A stretch of DNA of 40,299 bases from a virus: IMG/VR virus record IMGVR_UViG_3300020123_000125, positions 1 to 40,299 of that record; one strand, 5' to 3'. The notes below the pieces were generated by a model. It made no database searches. It saw nothing but the letters and a program-made list of their open reading frames with translations, and was not told the DNA's origin. This document shows, one piece after another, positions 11,687 to 20,154 of this stretch. The stretch's first letter is position 1. The number at the start of each line of letters is the position of its first letter. The translations under genes and the position numbers were made by a program.

Positions 11687-12630
11687 GGTATTTGGTGACG
11701 GGTGGGGCGGGGTTTATTGGGTCGCACTTGGTTGATGAGCTGGCGCAGGGTAGTGACGTCTTGGTTTTTGATGATTTCTCTACGGGGAGTCACAGGCACG
11801 AGAGTCCTAGGGTACAAAGGCAGGTAGCGTCTGTTTTGGAGTACTCGTTGGTTGAGAAGGCGATTCGGGAGTCTGATTTTGTGTTTCATTTGGCGGCATC
11901 GGTGGGGGTGCGGGAGATACTGCGGAGCAATATTCTGTCGATAAAGAATAACGTGGAGGGAACGAGTTGCGTGCTTGAGGCCGCGTCTGAGTCGAAAAAG
12001 CCCGTGCTGATCGCTTCGACTTCCGAGGTTTACGGGAAGAGCGAGGAGATTCCTTTCCTCGAGGATGCGGATTTAGTGCTTGGCCCAACGACGAAGGGGC
12101 GCTGGAGTTATGCGGCTTCGAAGGCGCTCGACGAGTTCATGGCGCTGGCCTACCACAAGGAGCGCGGACTTCCGGTGATTGTGGTGCGCCTGTTTAATAC
12201 GGTGGGGCCTCGCCAGGTGGGAAGCTATGGGATGGTACTTCCGGGGTTCATTAGTCAGGCCTTGGCGGGTGAGCCGATAACGGTTTACGGAAGCGGGGAG
12301 CAAAAAAGGTGCTTCTGTGACGTGCGCGACACGGTGAAGGCCATAATGCTTTTGTCGCAGAACCCCAAGGCCTTTGGGGAGGTTGTTAATATCGGCTCGG
12401 AGCGGGAAATTTCTATCAACGAACTGGCCGAAGTTGTGAAGGCAAGGACGGGAAGCAGTTCGCCCATCGTGCATATTCCCTACAGTGAGGCTTACGATCC
12501 GGGCTTTGAGGACATTGAGCGCCGCGTGCCGTGCCTGGACAAGCTAGTTTCGCTGACCGGCTTTAAACCCCAAACAAGCATCGAGGAGATTGTCGATCGC
12601 ATGGTAGAGCATATGGCGGTACCCGCGTGA
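11683..12630 (+). CDS. NAD-dependent sugar-nucleotide epimerase/dehydratase (extended SDR)
   Basis: A complete 315-residue extended short-chain dehydrogenase. The start is the ATG overlapping the previous stop (ATGA). The NAD site is TGGAGFIG (residues 6-13), the substrate region includes ASTSEVYGKS (Ser/Thr ~112-114) and the catalytic YAASK (Tyr143, Lys147), followed by VVRLFNTVGPRQ and AGEPITVYGSGEQKR. These fit the UDP-glucuronate decarboxylase, UDP-glucose 4-epimerase and dTDP-glucose 4,6-dehydratase group; the exact substrate cannot be fixed. Followed by glycosyltransferase- and methyltransferase-like genes with overlaps, it probably makes a modified sugar donor. Confidence 0.88.
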   Translation: MRYLVTGGAGFIGSHLVDELAQGSDVLVFDDFSTGSHRHESPRVQRQVASVLEYSLVEKAIRESDFVFHLAASVGVREILRSNILSIKNNVEGTSCVLEAASESKKPVLIASTSEVYGKSEEIPFLEDADLVLGPTTKGRWSYAASKALDEFMALAYHKERGLPVIVVRLFNTVGPRQVGSYGMVLPGFISQALAGEPITVYGSGEQKRCFCDVRDTVKAIMLLSQNPKAFGEVVNIGSEREISINELAEVVKARTGSSSPIVHIPYSEAYDPGFEDIERRVPCLDKLVSLTGFKPQTSIEEIVDRMVEHMAVPA

Positions 12631-13181
12631 TCGACGTTTTTATCCGCTCCTATACGCCGGACGCGGTTCGCAAGGGATTGGCCGACGCCTGTATCGCCCG
12701 CTGGCAGATGGAGCCCGATGCCCGCGTGCACGTTCTTGAATCCGACACCGATGAACTTTACGCGACCACCACGCTTAGGACGTTCTCCGAGCGGAACGCC
12801 ACTTCGGACCCTTATGTTTTTACCGACGACGACGTTATGATTCTTGGAAAGGATTGGCTGAAGATAGCCGAGAATGTCCTGAAGGAACCGTTCGGAGTTC
12901 TTTCGACACTTTCTATTGTTGAGGGAGAGAATTCCGCCAAAGCCCCATTCGATCTACCAGACAGGGCTGCTTACGAAATGCACGCGGTTGGCGCTCCGTC
13001 AATTATTCGCAAGGGAATTTTCACCGATCTGCCGCCCATGACTATCGGAAACGAATGCGGAACGCTGCACAAGATTTGCCTCGATAAAGGCTATCGCATG
13101 GGCCTAATCAAAGGACTTCGGCATTCGCACTTGGGCCATGGCCTGACAATTTATGAGCCTGGATTGAGGTGGGGAGTATGA
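12627..13181 (+). CDS. Glycosyltransferase-like protein (184 aa)
   Basis: A GTG start overlaps the epimerase stop (GTGA). The N-terminus IDVFIRSYTPDAVRKGLAD is a GT-A-type nucleotide-sugar fold start, and VFTDDDVMIL (Asp67-69) provides the metal-binding DxD motif. Residues GTLHKICLDKGYRMGLI and HSHLGHG toward the C-terminus fit the acceptor half of small GT-A enzymes. It is shorter than typical GT2 proteins, so it may have a minimal acceptor domain. With the upstream epimerase it would use or transfer a sugar. Acceptor unknown. Confidence 0.72.
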   Translation: MIDVFIRSYTPDAVRKGLADACIARWQMEPDARVHVLESDTDELYATTTLRTFSERNATSDPYVFTDDDVMILGKDWLKIAENVLKEPFGVLSTLSIVEGENSAKAPFDLPDRAAYEMHAVGAPSIIRKGIFTDLPPMTIGNECGTLHKICLDKGYRMGLIKGLRHSHLGHGLTIYEPGLRWGV

Positions 13182-13711
13182 GCGCCTGGTACTGGAATTA
13201 TGAGCACCTATCGGAGCCATTTGCCTACGGCCCCGATACGACCTATGAAGCGGCCGCAAAGTTTCTGGATGGAGGTCCGGTCGAGGATTGGGGCTGCGGA
13301 ACCGGCTACGCCAGGAAGTTCTTTCCCAAGGGGTATGTCGGTATCGATCTCGCTCCGCCATTCTCCGACGTGTGCACCGATATCAGGAATAGACTCTCTC
13401 TCAGCCATGTTCTTTTGAGGCATGTTCTTGAGCACAATGAAGACTGGGAGAGGATTCTTAAAAATGCTCTATTCTGGAAACGTGCTACCCAAGATTCAGC
13501 TCGGCGCAAGGTCGCCATCGTGATCTTCACGCCGTTCTCCGATCGCACGCACGTCATCGGCATGTCCCGGAAAGAAGGCTGCACGCCTGTTCCCGACATA
13601 TCATTTCGCAAGGAAGATTTGACCCGACATTTCCCGCAATACAAAGAGCAAGAGTTTGAAACCGGAATCGCCTACGGCAAGGAGACGCTGTTCTGCGTAA
13701 CTATTCCTTGA
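13178..13711 (+). CDS. Class I SAM-dependent methyltransferase (177 aa)
   Basis: The start MSAWYWNYEHLSEPF overlaps the upstream stop (ATGA). Motif I is VEDWGCGTGYAR (about residues 36-47), followed by YVGIDLAPPF for the ribose-binding acidic loop and LLRHVLEHN as the post-II/motif IV region, all typical of class I methyltransferases acting on small molecules or sugars. The C-terminal part (TPFSDRTHVIG) is consistent. It is the last gene of the sugar cluster; the late promoter lies across its stop codon. O- or N-methylation of a glycan is a reasonable inference, not proven. Confidence 0.78.
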   Translation: MSAWYWNYEHLSEPFAYGPDTTYEAAAKFLDGGPVEDWGCGTGYARKFFPKGYVGIDLAPPFSDVCTDIRNRLSLSHVLLRHVLEHNEDWERILKNALFWKRATQDSARRKVAIVIFTPFSDRTHVIGMSRKEGCTPVPDISFRKEDLTRHFPQYKEQEFETGIAYGKETLFCVTIP

Positions 13712-13736
13712 CACCCTACAGCGAACGCCTTATAAC
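13708..13736 (+). promoter_or_regulatory. Late-operon promoter
   Basis: TTGACA (13708-13713), 17-bp spacer, TATAAC (13731-13736), the best consensus match on the + strand. The -35 overlaps the stop codon of the methyltransferase. The predicted start near 13743 precedes the Shine-Dalgarno AGAGGTGA and the ATG at 13757. It should drive packaging and head genes. Confidence 0.75.
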
Positions 13737-13756
13737 TCATGGCCAGAGGTGAAGCC

Positions 13757-14011
13757 ATGGGCAGACAGTTTGCCGACGATGCAATGACCCCGGAGCCGAT
13801 CTCAGTCTCGCGGGATGCCGCAATGGATGAGATTCCCACCGATCGCCCCATGCACGAAAACACAACCCCTGGAGAATCGGGAGGTCTGTATCAGGGCTTG
13901 CACTATGCGAAAGACTTCAAATCCTACGGCGTAGAGGTTGCCTCGGTTGCTCCCTCGCGAGAAACGATGGACGTCAATGTTCACAAGGCCGACCGTGGCA
14001 GCGAATCTTAA
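13757..14011 (+). CDS. First late gene, hypothetical (84 aa)
   Basis: I use the ATG after AGAGGTGA; an earlier in-frame ATG at 13739 would be upstream of the predicted transcription start. The protein is polar and likely disordered (DDAMTPEPISVSRDAAMDE, then PMHENTTPGESGGLYQG). No family recognised. Its last 17 nt overlap the next gene. Confidence 0.6.
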   Translation: MGRQFADDAMTPEPISVSRDAAMDEIPTDRPMHENTTPGESGGLYQGLHYAKDFKSYGVEVASVAPSRETMDVNVHKADRGSES

Positions 14012-14132
14012 AGACGCCGAACTTGAGGCGATGAAAAAGCGCCTCGCCGGAGCCAAGACCAACAAAATGGCGAAGAAGCCTCCCCTACGCCAGCGCACCG
14101 TAATGAACTTCGGAAACAAGGCGGTGAAGTGA
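13995..14132 (+). CDS. Small basic protein (45 aa)
   Basis: GTG start inside the end of the previous gene; the stop overlaps the next ATG (ATGA). The sequence AANLKDAELEAMKKRLAG followed by NKMAKKPPLRQRTV is strongly basic and helical at its N-terminus. Such short basic proteins before the terminase may bind DNA or the capsid interior. The coding call rests on coupling to its neighbours. Confidence 0.5.
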   Translation: MAANLKDAELEAMKKRLAGAKTNKMAKKPPLRQRTVMNFGNKAVK

Positions 14133-14263
14133 TGAAAGCCATGCTCTCGGCCATGAAGAACCGGCTCTCGAATAAAGGCAAGATTTCTCCCGTTGCCGCT
14201 AGTGCCAAGGCGCACAAAACTTCCTGGGCCAAAAAAGGCGCAAGTTTCTCCGGTAAAAAGTAA
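14132..14263 (+). CDS. Small basic protein (43 aa)
   Basis: It starts at an ATGA overlap and ends in TAATG with the next gene. The sequence MKAMLSAMKNRLSNKGK and KAHKTSWAKKGASFSGKK is Lys/Ser rich with no acidic residues. Virion DNA-binding or a minor head protein is possible. No homology recognised. Confidence 0.52.
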   Translation: MKAMLSAMKNRLSNKGKISPVAASAKAHKTSWAKKGASFSGKK

Positions 14264-14754
14264 TGGGACAGATCAACACGCGCGAAGTCGTTCTGCTTAA
14301 CTCAACCGCCGTCACGACTAGCGGAACCGGGCCCGACATCAACGTAATCCAGGGATGGCAGGCGGCAATCGTCAGCGTCGTTTCGGCCAGCGTCTCCGGT
14401 ACTTCTCCGACCTTCGATGTCTATGTCCAGAAAAAGCTAGGCCAGCCTGCCGCCGCCGACACGACCGGAAATCCTCCTACCGGCACGGGAATCTACGACG
14501 ACATTCTGCACATCACGCAGATTACGACTAACGGCACGCGCATCACTCAGCTTTGCACCGGGCCTTTGTCTCCTTCGGCTAACGCCACTACCGTTACCAG
14601 CGCCGACTGGGCGCAATCGGATGCGGCCCTGACTGCCGGAGCTATTCGCGTCGGCCCTATCGGGGGCCTATGGCGAGTGAAGTATGTCGTGGGAGGAACC
14701 TCCCCTTCTTCGACGTTGCAAGTCACCGTTCAGCTCATACCGTTCAGCACCTAA
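14263..14754 (+). CDS. Predicted beta-rich virion protein, paralogue A (163 aa)
   Basis: Almost entirely beta-forming Thr/Ser/Val/Gly sequence: VVSASVSGTSPTFDVYVQKK early and WRVKYVVGGTSPSSTLQVTV at the end. The same two-motif layout recurs in the gene at 23149-23607 (VQTVSGTSPTMYVALA ... LRWVVGGTSPSFAFQVQV), so the two are probably paralogues. The fold is likely a single beta-sandwich. One copy precedes the terminase, the other follows the capsid; capsid decoration or head fibre is the most natural role. This is inferred from sequence character and position. Confidence 0.7.
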   Translation: MGQINTREVVLLNSTAVTTSGTGPDINVIQGWQAAIVSVVSASVSGTSPTFDVYVQKKLGQPAAADTTGNPPTGTGIYDDILHITQITTNGTRITQLCTGPLSPSANATTVTSADWAQSDAALTAGAIRVGPIGGLWRVKYVVGGTSPSSTLQVTVQLIPFST

Positions 14755-14757
14755 AAA

Positions 14758-16452
14758 GTGACCGAACGCACCATCACCGCAGAAGAAATCAAGAAAAAGC
14801 TGGATCACCTTCTCATTATCCGCCAGGCGGCGCGTACCGATCTTCTCTACCTCTGCAATAAAATACTGGAATACCCCGATGTAACCAAGGAAGTTCACGG
14901 CCCAATCATCGACCGGCTACAGAAATTCCATGGCGGAACTGAACATCTTTCAAGTATGGGCATCATCGGCTACAAGCCAAAAGTCCCAATTCATAAGCTC
15001 GCCAGAGTTCCGCACAAGGACAAGCTATTTCTCGATCCGCGCGGGAACCTTAAGACTACGGTTATCACCATCGCGCACTCGATCCAATGGATTCTGAATT
15101 ACCCGGATGTGCGTATCGCTCTTTCCATGGCGATTGGCGACCAGACCAAAAAAGTGATGACCGAGATTAAGGGGCACTTCCAGTACAACAAGACGTTTCG
15201 CATGGTCTTTCCAGACTACTGCCCACCGCCCAAGCGCGTGAACGATTGGGGCAACATGGAAGAGTTTACGGTCGCCATGCGCGAGAAGATGCGCAAGGAA
15301 CCTACGCTCTGCTTGATTACTATTGGTAAGGTCATCGCCGGTTCGCACTACGATGTAGTGAAGCACTCGGATTTGGTCGATGAGAATAACGTCAAGACTC
15401 CGAACCAGATCGCGGATGTCATATCGCACTTCGGACACATGGACCCGCTGATTGAGCGCTACCCCACAGATAATCCGGAAGAGCCTGCGCACGGCTGGCA
15501 GGATGTGGAAGGCACGCGCTATGACTTCGGCGATCTCTACGGAATGCTCTTGGATTCCAAGGAATGGGACTGCCATGTGCGGTCGGTGTACCGTCCCGAT
15601 GGAACGACGCTCGATATGCGGAGATTTCCTCCGGCGGAGGTTGACCGTATCCGGCGTAAGCCGGAAGTAACGCCGTACATCTTTTCTTGTCAGTATGAAA
15701 ATAATCCCATCCCGCCAGAGGGAGGCTTGTGTGACCCGAAAGATATCGTGTTCGTTCCTCGGCAATTCATTTCCAATATCCTTCCCGGCCTGCGGATCCA
15801 CTGCACAATCGACCTCCACGGCATGGAATCTTCATTGGGCGACAACGATTACACGGTGCTTACTGTGGCAGGTTTCGACCGCGACGGACGGATGTACGTC
15901 TTGGACGTTCGCCGAAAACGTTTTACTCCCGACCAAGTAATCGGAAACGTGTTCGATGTGTACGACAAGTGGAAGCCTATCGACTTCAAGATTGAAAAGG
16001 ATGCTCATGCGCGCGTGCTCCTACCGTTTCTGCACAGGGAAGCATCTAAGAGGCAGCGATTCCCCACGATGGTTCCTATTAAGCGCGACAATCGAACGTC
16101 GAAACAGCAAAGAATACGCGGTCTTCAGCCTTGGTTTAAGGCTGGGGTCATCCGTTTTGCTGACGACCTTCCGTGCAAGACCGACCTCATACGCGAGATT
16201 ATGCAGTTTCCTTCGCAGTCGTCCGGTGTACACGACGACATCTTGGACACATTAGCCGACCAGATGCAGAACCAGGAAGGCGGAGTAAACGACGACGTGG
16301 TAGCCGATATGTCGCCCGATCTTGCCTATCAGTTCGGCCTGCAGAAGCCGCGCGATAAGTTCCTGGGATTCAACGATGACGGCACCGAAAATTGGCTCTA
16401 TGGCGGGGACACGGGAAAAGGGGTATATTCCCCTACGGGATTTCTACAATAG
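14758..16452 (+). CDS. terL: Terminase large subunit (564 aa)
   Basis: The ATP-driven packaging motor with nuclease. The N-terminal ATPase has a Walker A-type DPRGNLKTT (about residues 93-101), and a Walker B-type region around DVVKHSDLVDEN (199-210). The RNase H-like nuclease has CTIDLHGM (Asp352), DNDYTVLTVAGFDRDG with Asp364 nearby, and HDDILDTLA (about 492-500) as the last acidic group. Length is typical. It uses a GTG start 3 nt after the previous stop and is followed directly by the portal gene. The probable small subunit is encoded on the other strand. Confidence 0.92.
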   Translation: MTERTITAEEIKKKLDHLLIIRQAARTDLLYLCNKILEYPDVTKEVHGPIIDRLQKFHGGTEHLSSMGIIGYKPKVPIHKLARVPHKDKLFLDPRGNLKTTVITIAHSIQWILNYPDVRIALSMAIGDQTKKVMTEIKGHFQYNKTFRMVFPDYCPPPKRVNDWGNMEEFTVAMREKMRKEPTLCLITIGKVIAGSHYDVVKHSDLVDENNVKTPNQIADVISHFGHMDPLIERYPTDNPEEPAHGWQDVEGTRYDFGDLYGMLLDSKEWDCHVRSVYRPDGTTLDMRRFPPAEVDRIRRKPEVTPYIFSCQYENNPIPPEGGLCDPKDIVFVPRQFISNILPGLRIHCTIDLHGMESSLGDNDYTVLTVAGFDRDGRMYVLDVRRKRFTPDQVIGNVFDVYDKWKPIDFKIEKDAHARVLLPFLHREASKRQRFPTMVPIKRDNRTSKQQRIRGLQPWFKAGVIRFADDLPCKTDLIREIMQFPSQSSGVHDDILDTLADQMQNQEGGVNDDVVADMSPDLAYQFGLQKPRDKFLGFNDDGTENWLYGGDTGKGVYSPTGFLQ

Positions 16453-18549
16453 ATGGCTTACGCAGATGCAGGCGTAATAGCAACACCTGAGAACGTTCCG
16501 CAGCTTCCCATAAAGAAGCCCGATGACAAGTGGACCGACGATTACGCCCGGCGCATCGTGCGTTCCGATTTCGCTTATGCCGAAGCCTACCGGACCAACG
16601 CTCACGATTGGAGATACAGGAACGCTTCCGAGCTTTATCTCGCCTGGAGCGGCCAGCGTTATTGGGATGGCACTCGCGTGCCGCGATCTTCCATCGGCAT
16701 CTACGTGGTATTTGAGCAGGTCGAGGCGATGCTCCCGAAAATTGTCGCGGCGCTCTGCGACCCCGATTCTCAGAACTTTTATGCGATGCGTTCGGACCAG
16801 AAGGACCACGCCCTTGCTTGGAGGCGGCTAGTTCAGGACCAGCTCGACGAAGTGAATTACCGCGAGCAGGTGCGCAGGATTTGCAAGTCTTCGCTAGTCT
16901 ACGGAAACGGTGTGGGTGAGGTCGGCATGGAGGATTATTACCAGGAAAACGTAGAGTTCTCGCGCTCTCACCGCGTGACTAAACTGGGCATCATTCCGCA
17001 TCCGGTTCTGGGGAATGTTCCCTTTCCGCTGGACATGGAAGAGAGTTTTTCTCGCAGCGTCACGCGCAGCAAGAAGTCCAGGCCCTATCTTCGGTATACC
17101 AGCCTGATCGATTTCTATGTGGACCCAAACTGCGAATCGACCTGCCTTCAGGATGCGCAGCACGTTGAAAAGCGCGTCTATAAGACGGTTGGTGAACTTC
17201 AGGCCTTGCGAGGGAATAAGAACTTCTCGATTCCCGACGATCAGACCTTAATGGAATATAGCAAGGCCAAAACCACGGCCAATCAAGACGTTACCAAGCT
17301 ATCGGCGGAATTGTTTCGTTTTAACATGTGGAACCCTTCACAGGACTATTCCTCCGACCCTTCGCAGAAACGAATTGAAGTCATAGAGTACACGACCAAA
17401 GAGCGCAAGGTGTGGCTGCTTAACCGAGACCATGTGGCCTATAACCAAAAAAACAAATATGGAGAAATCAACTATTTCTCGACTCATTACGCCGATGTTC
17501 TGGACCGCTGGCACGCGCTGGCAATTTCGGATGTAGCCGAAGGCGAGCAGCGGTTGCAACAAGCGATTATCAATGCCCGCCAGGATGAGTTGGCTCTTTC
17601 GATTCATCGCCCGATGGTTAAACGGCGCGGAGTTACCATCCCTCCCTACCAACTCAAAGTTAGGCCGGGAGTTGTGATTGAAACCGAAGCTCCCGAAGGC
17701 GATATCAAGCAACTTGAAGTTCAAAATATCACCCAGCAAGCCTTCGTTGAAGTGCAGGCCTCGGCGCAGCGCGTGCAGGCCATGACCGGAATTACCGACC
17801 TTGCCGCCATCGGAGCGCCATCGGCGGGAGGCAATTCAGCGAGTCGCACGGCAACCGGCGTCAACACGCAAGTAGGCGCAACCAATGACCGCGTGGGCTA
17901 TTACATTGAGAACGCCGAAAACAACTTAATGGAGCCAATCCTTAACGCCATCATCAAGTACGACAAAAAGTTTCTGGATATGAACTCGGCGGTAGCGTGG
18001 CTCAAGGCCGACCCGGACTTTAATCACCTGGACCCAGTAGAAGTAATGAATTGCGACGTGAAGGCCGAATGCAGGGCTTCGGTGCGCATGAAGGCCCGCA
18101 TGGGTTTCCTGCAAATCTTCCCGCAACTCTCACAGACCTATCTCAATCCGGAACTTCTCAGCCTGATGGCCCAGCAGCGGAAGAAGACACTCAACATCGA
18201 TGAGTGGACGGACATGGCGATGGATGCAATTCAGTACGCTCCGCGCAATCCGCTCTGGATCGATATGTCCGACGAGCAAAAGCAGGCAATGTCGCAACCT
18301 CCTCCGGAAGCAAAAGCCAAGATGGCGATGCAGCAACAGCAACTCGCCGCCGACAAGAACAAACATGACAATCAGAACATTACCAAGCTCCTTACAGTCG
18401 TGCTTAAGGAGTTGCTCCAGAAGCATACACAGACTCAGCAAATGGACGACGATCACTTACATGAACTTCTTTCAGCGCAGACGGCCCAACTTGGATCCGG
18501 AGAAGACGAGCCTGGAGCAGGTGAAGGAGATAGTGGACAAGGCGGCTAG
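16453..18549 (+). CDS. Portal protein (698 aa, podovirus type)
   Basis: Starts at the base after the terminase stop. Size and order fit a dodecameric portal of the P22/T7-like class: DVAEGEQRLQQAIINARQD and a helical QNITQQAFVEVQASAQRVQ stretch followed by MTGITDLAAIGAPSAGGN, the conserved region that precedes the barrel in podoviral portals. N-terminal residues 30-120 contain YRNASELYLAWSGQRYW and a PKIVAALCDPD segment typical of the clip/wing domain. The C-terminal 80 residues are Gln-rich and helical. It would form the DNA channel and bind the terminase and tail adaptor. Confidence 0.88.
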   Translation: MAYADAGVIATPENVPQLPIKKPDDKWTDDYARRIVRSDFAYAEAYRTNAHDWRYRNASELYLAWSGQRYWDGTRVPRSSIGIYVVFEQVEAMLPKIVAALCDPDSQNFYAMRSDQKDHALAWRRLVQDQLDEVNYREQVRRICKSSLVYGNGVGEVGMEDYYQENVEFSRSHRVTKLGIIPHPVLGNVPFPLDMEESFSRSVTRSKKSRPYLRYTSLIDFYVDPNCESTCLQDAQHVEKRVYKTVGELQALRGNKNFSIPDDQTLMEYSKAKTTANQDVTKLSAELFRFNMWNPSQDYSSDPSQKRIEVIEYTTKERKVWLLNRDHVAYNQKNKYGEINYFSTHYADVLDRWHALAISDVAEGEQRLQQAIINARQDELALSIHRPMVKRRGVTIPPYQLKVRPGVVIETEAPEGDIKQLEVQNITQQAFVEVQASAQRVQAMTGITDLAAIGAPSAGGNSASRTATGVNTQVGATNDRVGYYIENAENNLMEPILNAIIKYDKKFLDMNSAVAWLKADPDFNHLDPVEVMNCDVKAECRASVRMKARMGFLQIFPQLSQTYLNPELLSLMAQQRKKTLNIDEWTDMAMDAIQYAPRNPLWIDMSDEQKQAMSQPPPEAKAKMAMQQQQLAADKNKHDNQNITKLLTVVLKELLQKHTQTQQMDDDHLHELLSAQTAQLGSGEDEPGAGEGDSGQGG

Positions 18550-18808
18550 TTTTGACCGCCTGGTTCACGAATCCGGATGGGCGGAAATCGGTCTGTTCAT
18601 GGCGAACCAGATCAACACCGAACTAGCGAAGGCGACCGAGAAGCCGTTCGAGCCGGAAATGCAGCGCGTGCATGTAATCCGCTGGGACGCCATGCGCTCG
18701 TTGCTCGATTCGGCCACGGGATACATTGAAGGAATACAGAAGTCGCGGGATGAGATAGTCGCCCAGTTTGGGCCAAAGGAGAGTGAGCATGTCGAGTCAG
18801 CCGTTTGA
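18461..18808 (+). CDS. Hypothetical protein overlapping portal 3' end (115 aa)
   Basis: The ATG giving MNFFQRRRPNLDPEKTSLE lies 89 nt inside the portal gene; a later GTG after AAGGAG is also possible and would shorten it. The body is helical (QVKEIVDKAASFDRLV, TELAKATEKPF, DSATGYIEGIQKSRDEIV). It lies between portal and scaffold, where some podoviruses have small head-assembly proteins. Function unknown; the start is uncertain. Confidence 0.6.
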   Translation: MNFFQRRRPNLDPEKTSLEQVKEIVDKAASFDRLVHESGWAEIGLFMANQINTELAKATEKPFEPEMQRVHVIRWDAMRSLLDSATGYIEGIQKSRDEIVAQFGPKESEHVESAV

Positions 18809-19496
18809 GTTGCAACTGGAGGACGGAACTGTAGTTAAGGCTCCGAACATCGAAGAGGGCTTGAAGATTGTGGCTAAAATGAAAACAGATACCGCCGCCG
18901 CTCTCCGCGAAGAGCGCACCAAGCGCGAGGCCTTGGAACAACAGCAAACCGCCCTTGCCGCGCAGGTTGAGCAACTTCGCCAGCAAAGCCAGCCCAAGCC
19001 GCAGAATAACGGCGGCTACGACAAGGACCATTACTGGAAGCTAATGAATGAAGACCCGATGCTGGCGCAGAACTACCTGGACGCCCACCGCTTCGGAATC
19101 GAGAACCCCGAAGAAGTCCCGACCACCTTCCGCAGATTGCAAGAGGATGTGCAAAAGAATCGCGGCGATCAGCTTGGGACGCTGTTTATCCAGCAGCATT
19201 ACGAGGACTTCCCGGCAACGCCAGAGAGCGCCGACAAACTTGCCAAGCGCGTCAAGGAATTGAGCGACCAGGGCTATCCGCTGACACTCGACACGATGAA
19301 CCTTGCCTATTCCAAGCTCATTGACGAAGGTTCGATTAAGCCTCTTGAAACCAAGCCGCGCGAACAGGAAGAGCCCAATCCTTCCCTGGGAGGTTCCGGA
19401 GCTAGCGCCATCCCCGAAACCGAACTTGCCAAGGCCGAACAGATGCCCACCGATGAACTTGAGAAGTATCTGCGGGCCAAGGGGATGCTCGCCTAA
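18789..19496 (+). CDS. Head scaffolding-like protein (235 aa)
   Basis: Start at an ATG after AAAGGAGAG. The N-terminus is beta-like (FELQLEDGTVVKAPNIEEG), followed by a long coiled coil (AALREERTKREALEQQQ, then LAAQVEQLRQQSQPK; about residues 36-70), and an acidic, Pro-rich C-terminus (ETKPREQEEPNPSLGGSG). Position immediately upstream of the capsid block and this charged helical make-up are typical of scaffolds, which organise capsid subunits and then leave. Alternatively it is an internal head protein. Confidence 0.72.
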   Translation: MSSQPFELQLEDGTVVKAPNIEEGLKIVAKMKTDTAAALREERTKREALEQQQTALAAQVEQLRQQSQPKPQNNGGYDKDHYWKLMNEDPMLAQNYLDAHRFGIENPEEVPTTFRRLQEDVQKNRGDQLGTLFIQQHYEDFPATPESADKLAKRVKELSDQGYPLTLDTMNLAYSKLIDEGSIKPLETKPREQEEPNPSLGGSGASAIPETELAKAEQMPTDELEKYLRAKGMLA

Positions 19497-19723
19497 TGGC
19501 CGAAATCATCGCTAGGGGGATGCCGAAGGACGATAGGCGCATATCCTATGAGGCGGCTGGCTATATGGAGCTTGCGGAGGCCGAAAAGGACTCTGACTGC
19601 GCCAAGGTGTCTGTTCCCGGAGGAGTCAGTTCGGAACTCGGTTGCTGCAATTTTTATGAACCGCAGGCTAAGTTTACGAAATCTTTCAAGTGCGGCGTGT
19701 GCGATTACTTGGTGCTCAAATAA
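19496..19723 (+). CDS. Small Cys-containing head-operon protein (75 aa)
   Basis: Start overlaps the scaffold stop (TAATG). Residues DDRRISYEAAGYMELAEAE precede four to five Cys residues: DCAKV, GCCNFYEP and KCGVCDYLVL. The pattern recalls small Cys-rich proteins found in many phage head operons, sometimes compared with high-potential iron-sulfur proteins, but it is divergent here. Metal binding is likely; role unknown. Its stop overlaps the next ATG. Confidence 0.62.
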   Translation: MAEIIARGMPKDDRRISYEAAGYMELAEAEKDSDCAKVSVPGGVSSELGCCNFYEPQAKFTKSFKCGVCDYLVLK

Positions 19724-20154
19724 TGGAAATCTTCATCGCCTACACCAAGTTATCGAGCATTGACGATCTAGGTCAGACTATTGAATCCTGGGATGCTATT
19801 GAGGCTGCCGAGCCAGCGGCTATCGAAGTTCCGGTAAGCAAATACGAACTGTTCCGCAGGGTTTCGGCTGAGAACATTTCAACCGGAGACTACATCCTCT
19901 CCGATATCGGACATGTCCCTTCCAATCCGGATATTGTCTCGATCTGCGAGAAACTGCTTATTGAGAACAAAACCGTAGGCCTTTTTACCTTTGACGACAG
20001 CGTGCACCTGTGCCGCAAAGGAATCATCGAGAAGTGGCCCGAAAAGCAGTCCACCTACTACCTTTCCGAGCACAAGCAGGCGTACCGGCTGTCCGGATAC
20101 GGAGCGATTAGTTGCAAAGAGGAATTCATACGCCGTCTGGCAGCCTTCTCGTAA
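19723..20154 (+). CDS. Hypothetical protein (143 aa), possible glycan-related
   Basis: Start at the TAATG junction: MEIFIAYTKLSSIDDLGQT. Mixed alpha/beta, with VSKYELFRRVSAENISTGDYI, a LLIENKTVGLFTFDDSVH segment and a C-terminal SEHKQAYRLSGYGAISCKE. I do not recognise a catalytic signature. It lies between scaffold and a histidine phosphatase, followed by a GT-A enzyme, so it may belong to the same sugar-related group, on context alone. Confidence 0.62.
   Translation: MEIFIAYTKLSSIDDLGQTIESWDAIEAAEPAAIEVPVSKYELFRRVSAENISTGDYILSDIGHVPSNPDIVSICEKLLIENKTVGLFTFDDSVHLCRKGIIEKWPEKQSTYYLSEHKQAYRLSGYGAISCKEEFIRRLAAFS

Noticed and set aside
15025-15819. 264-codon - strand frame inside the terminase gene
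   Set aside because: Antisense shadow of terL, His/Arg rich, with no motif or start signal.
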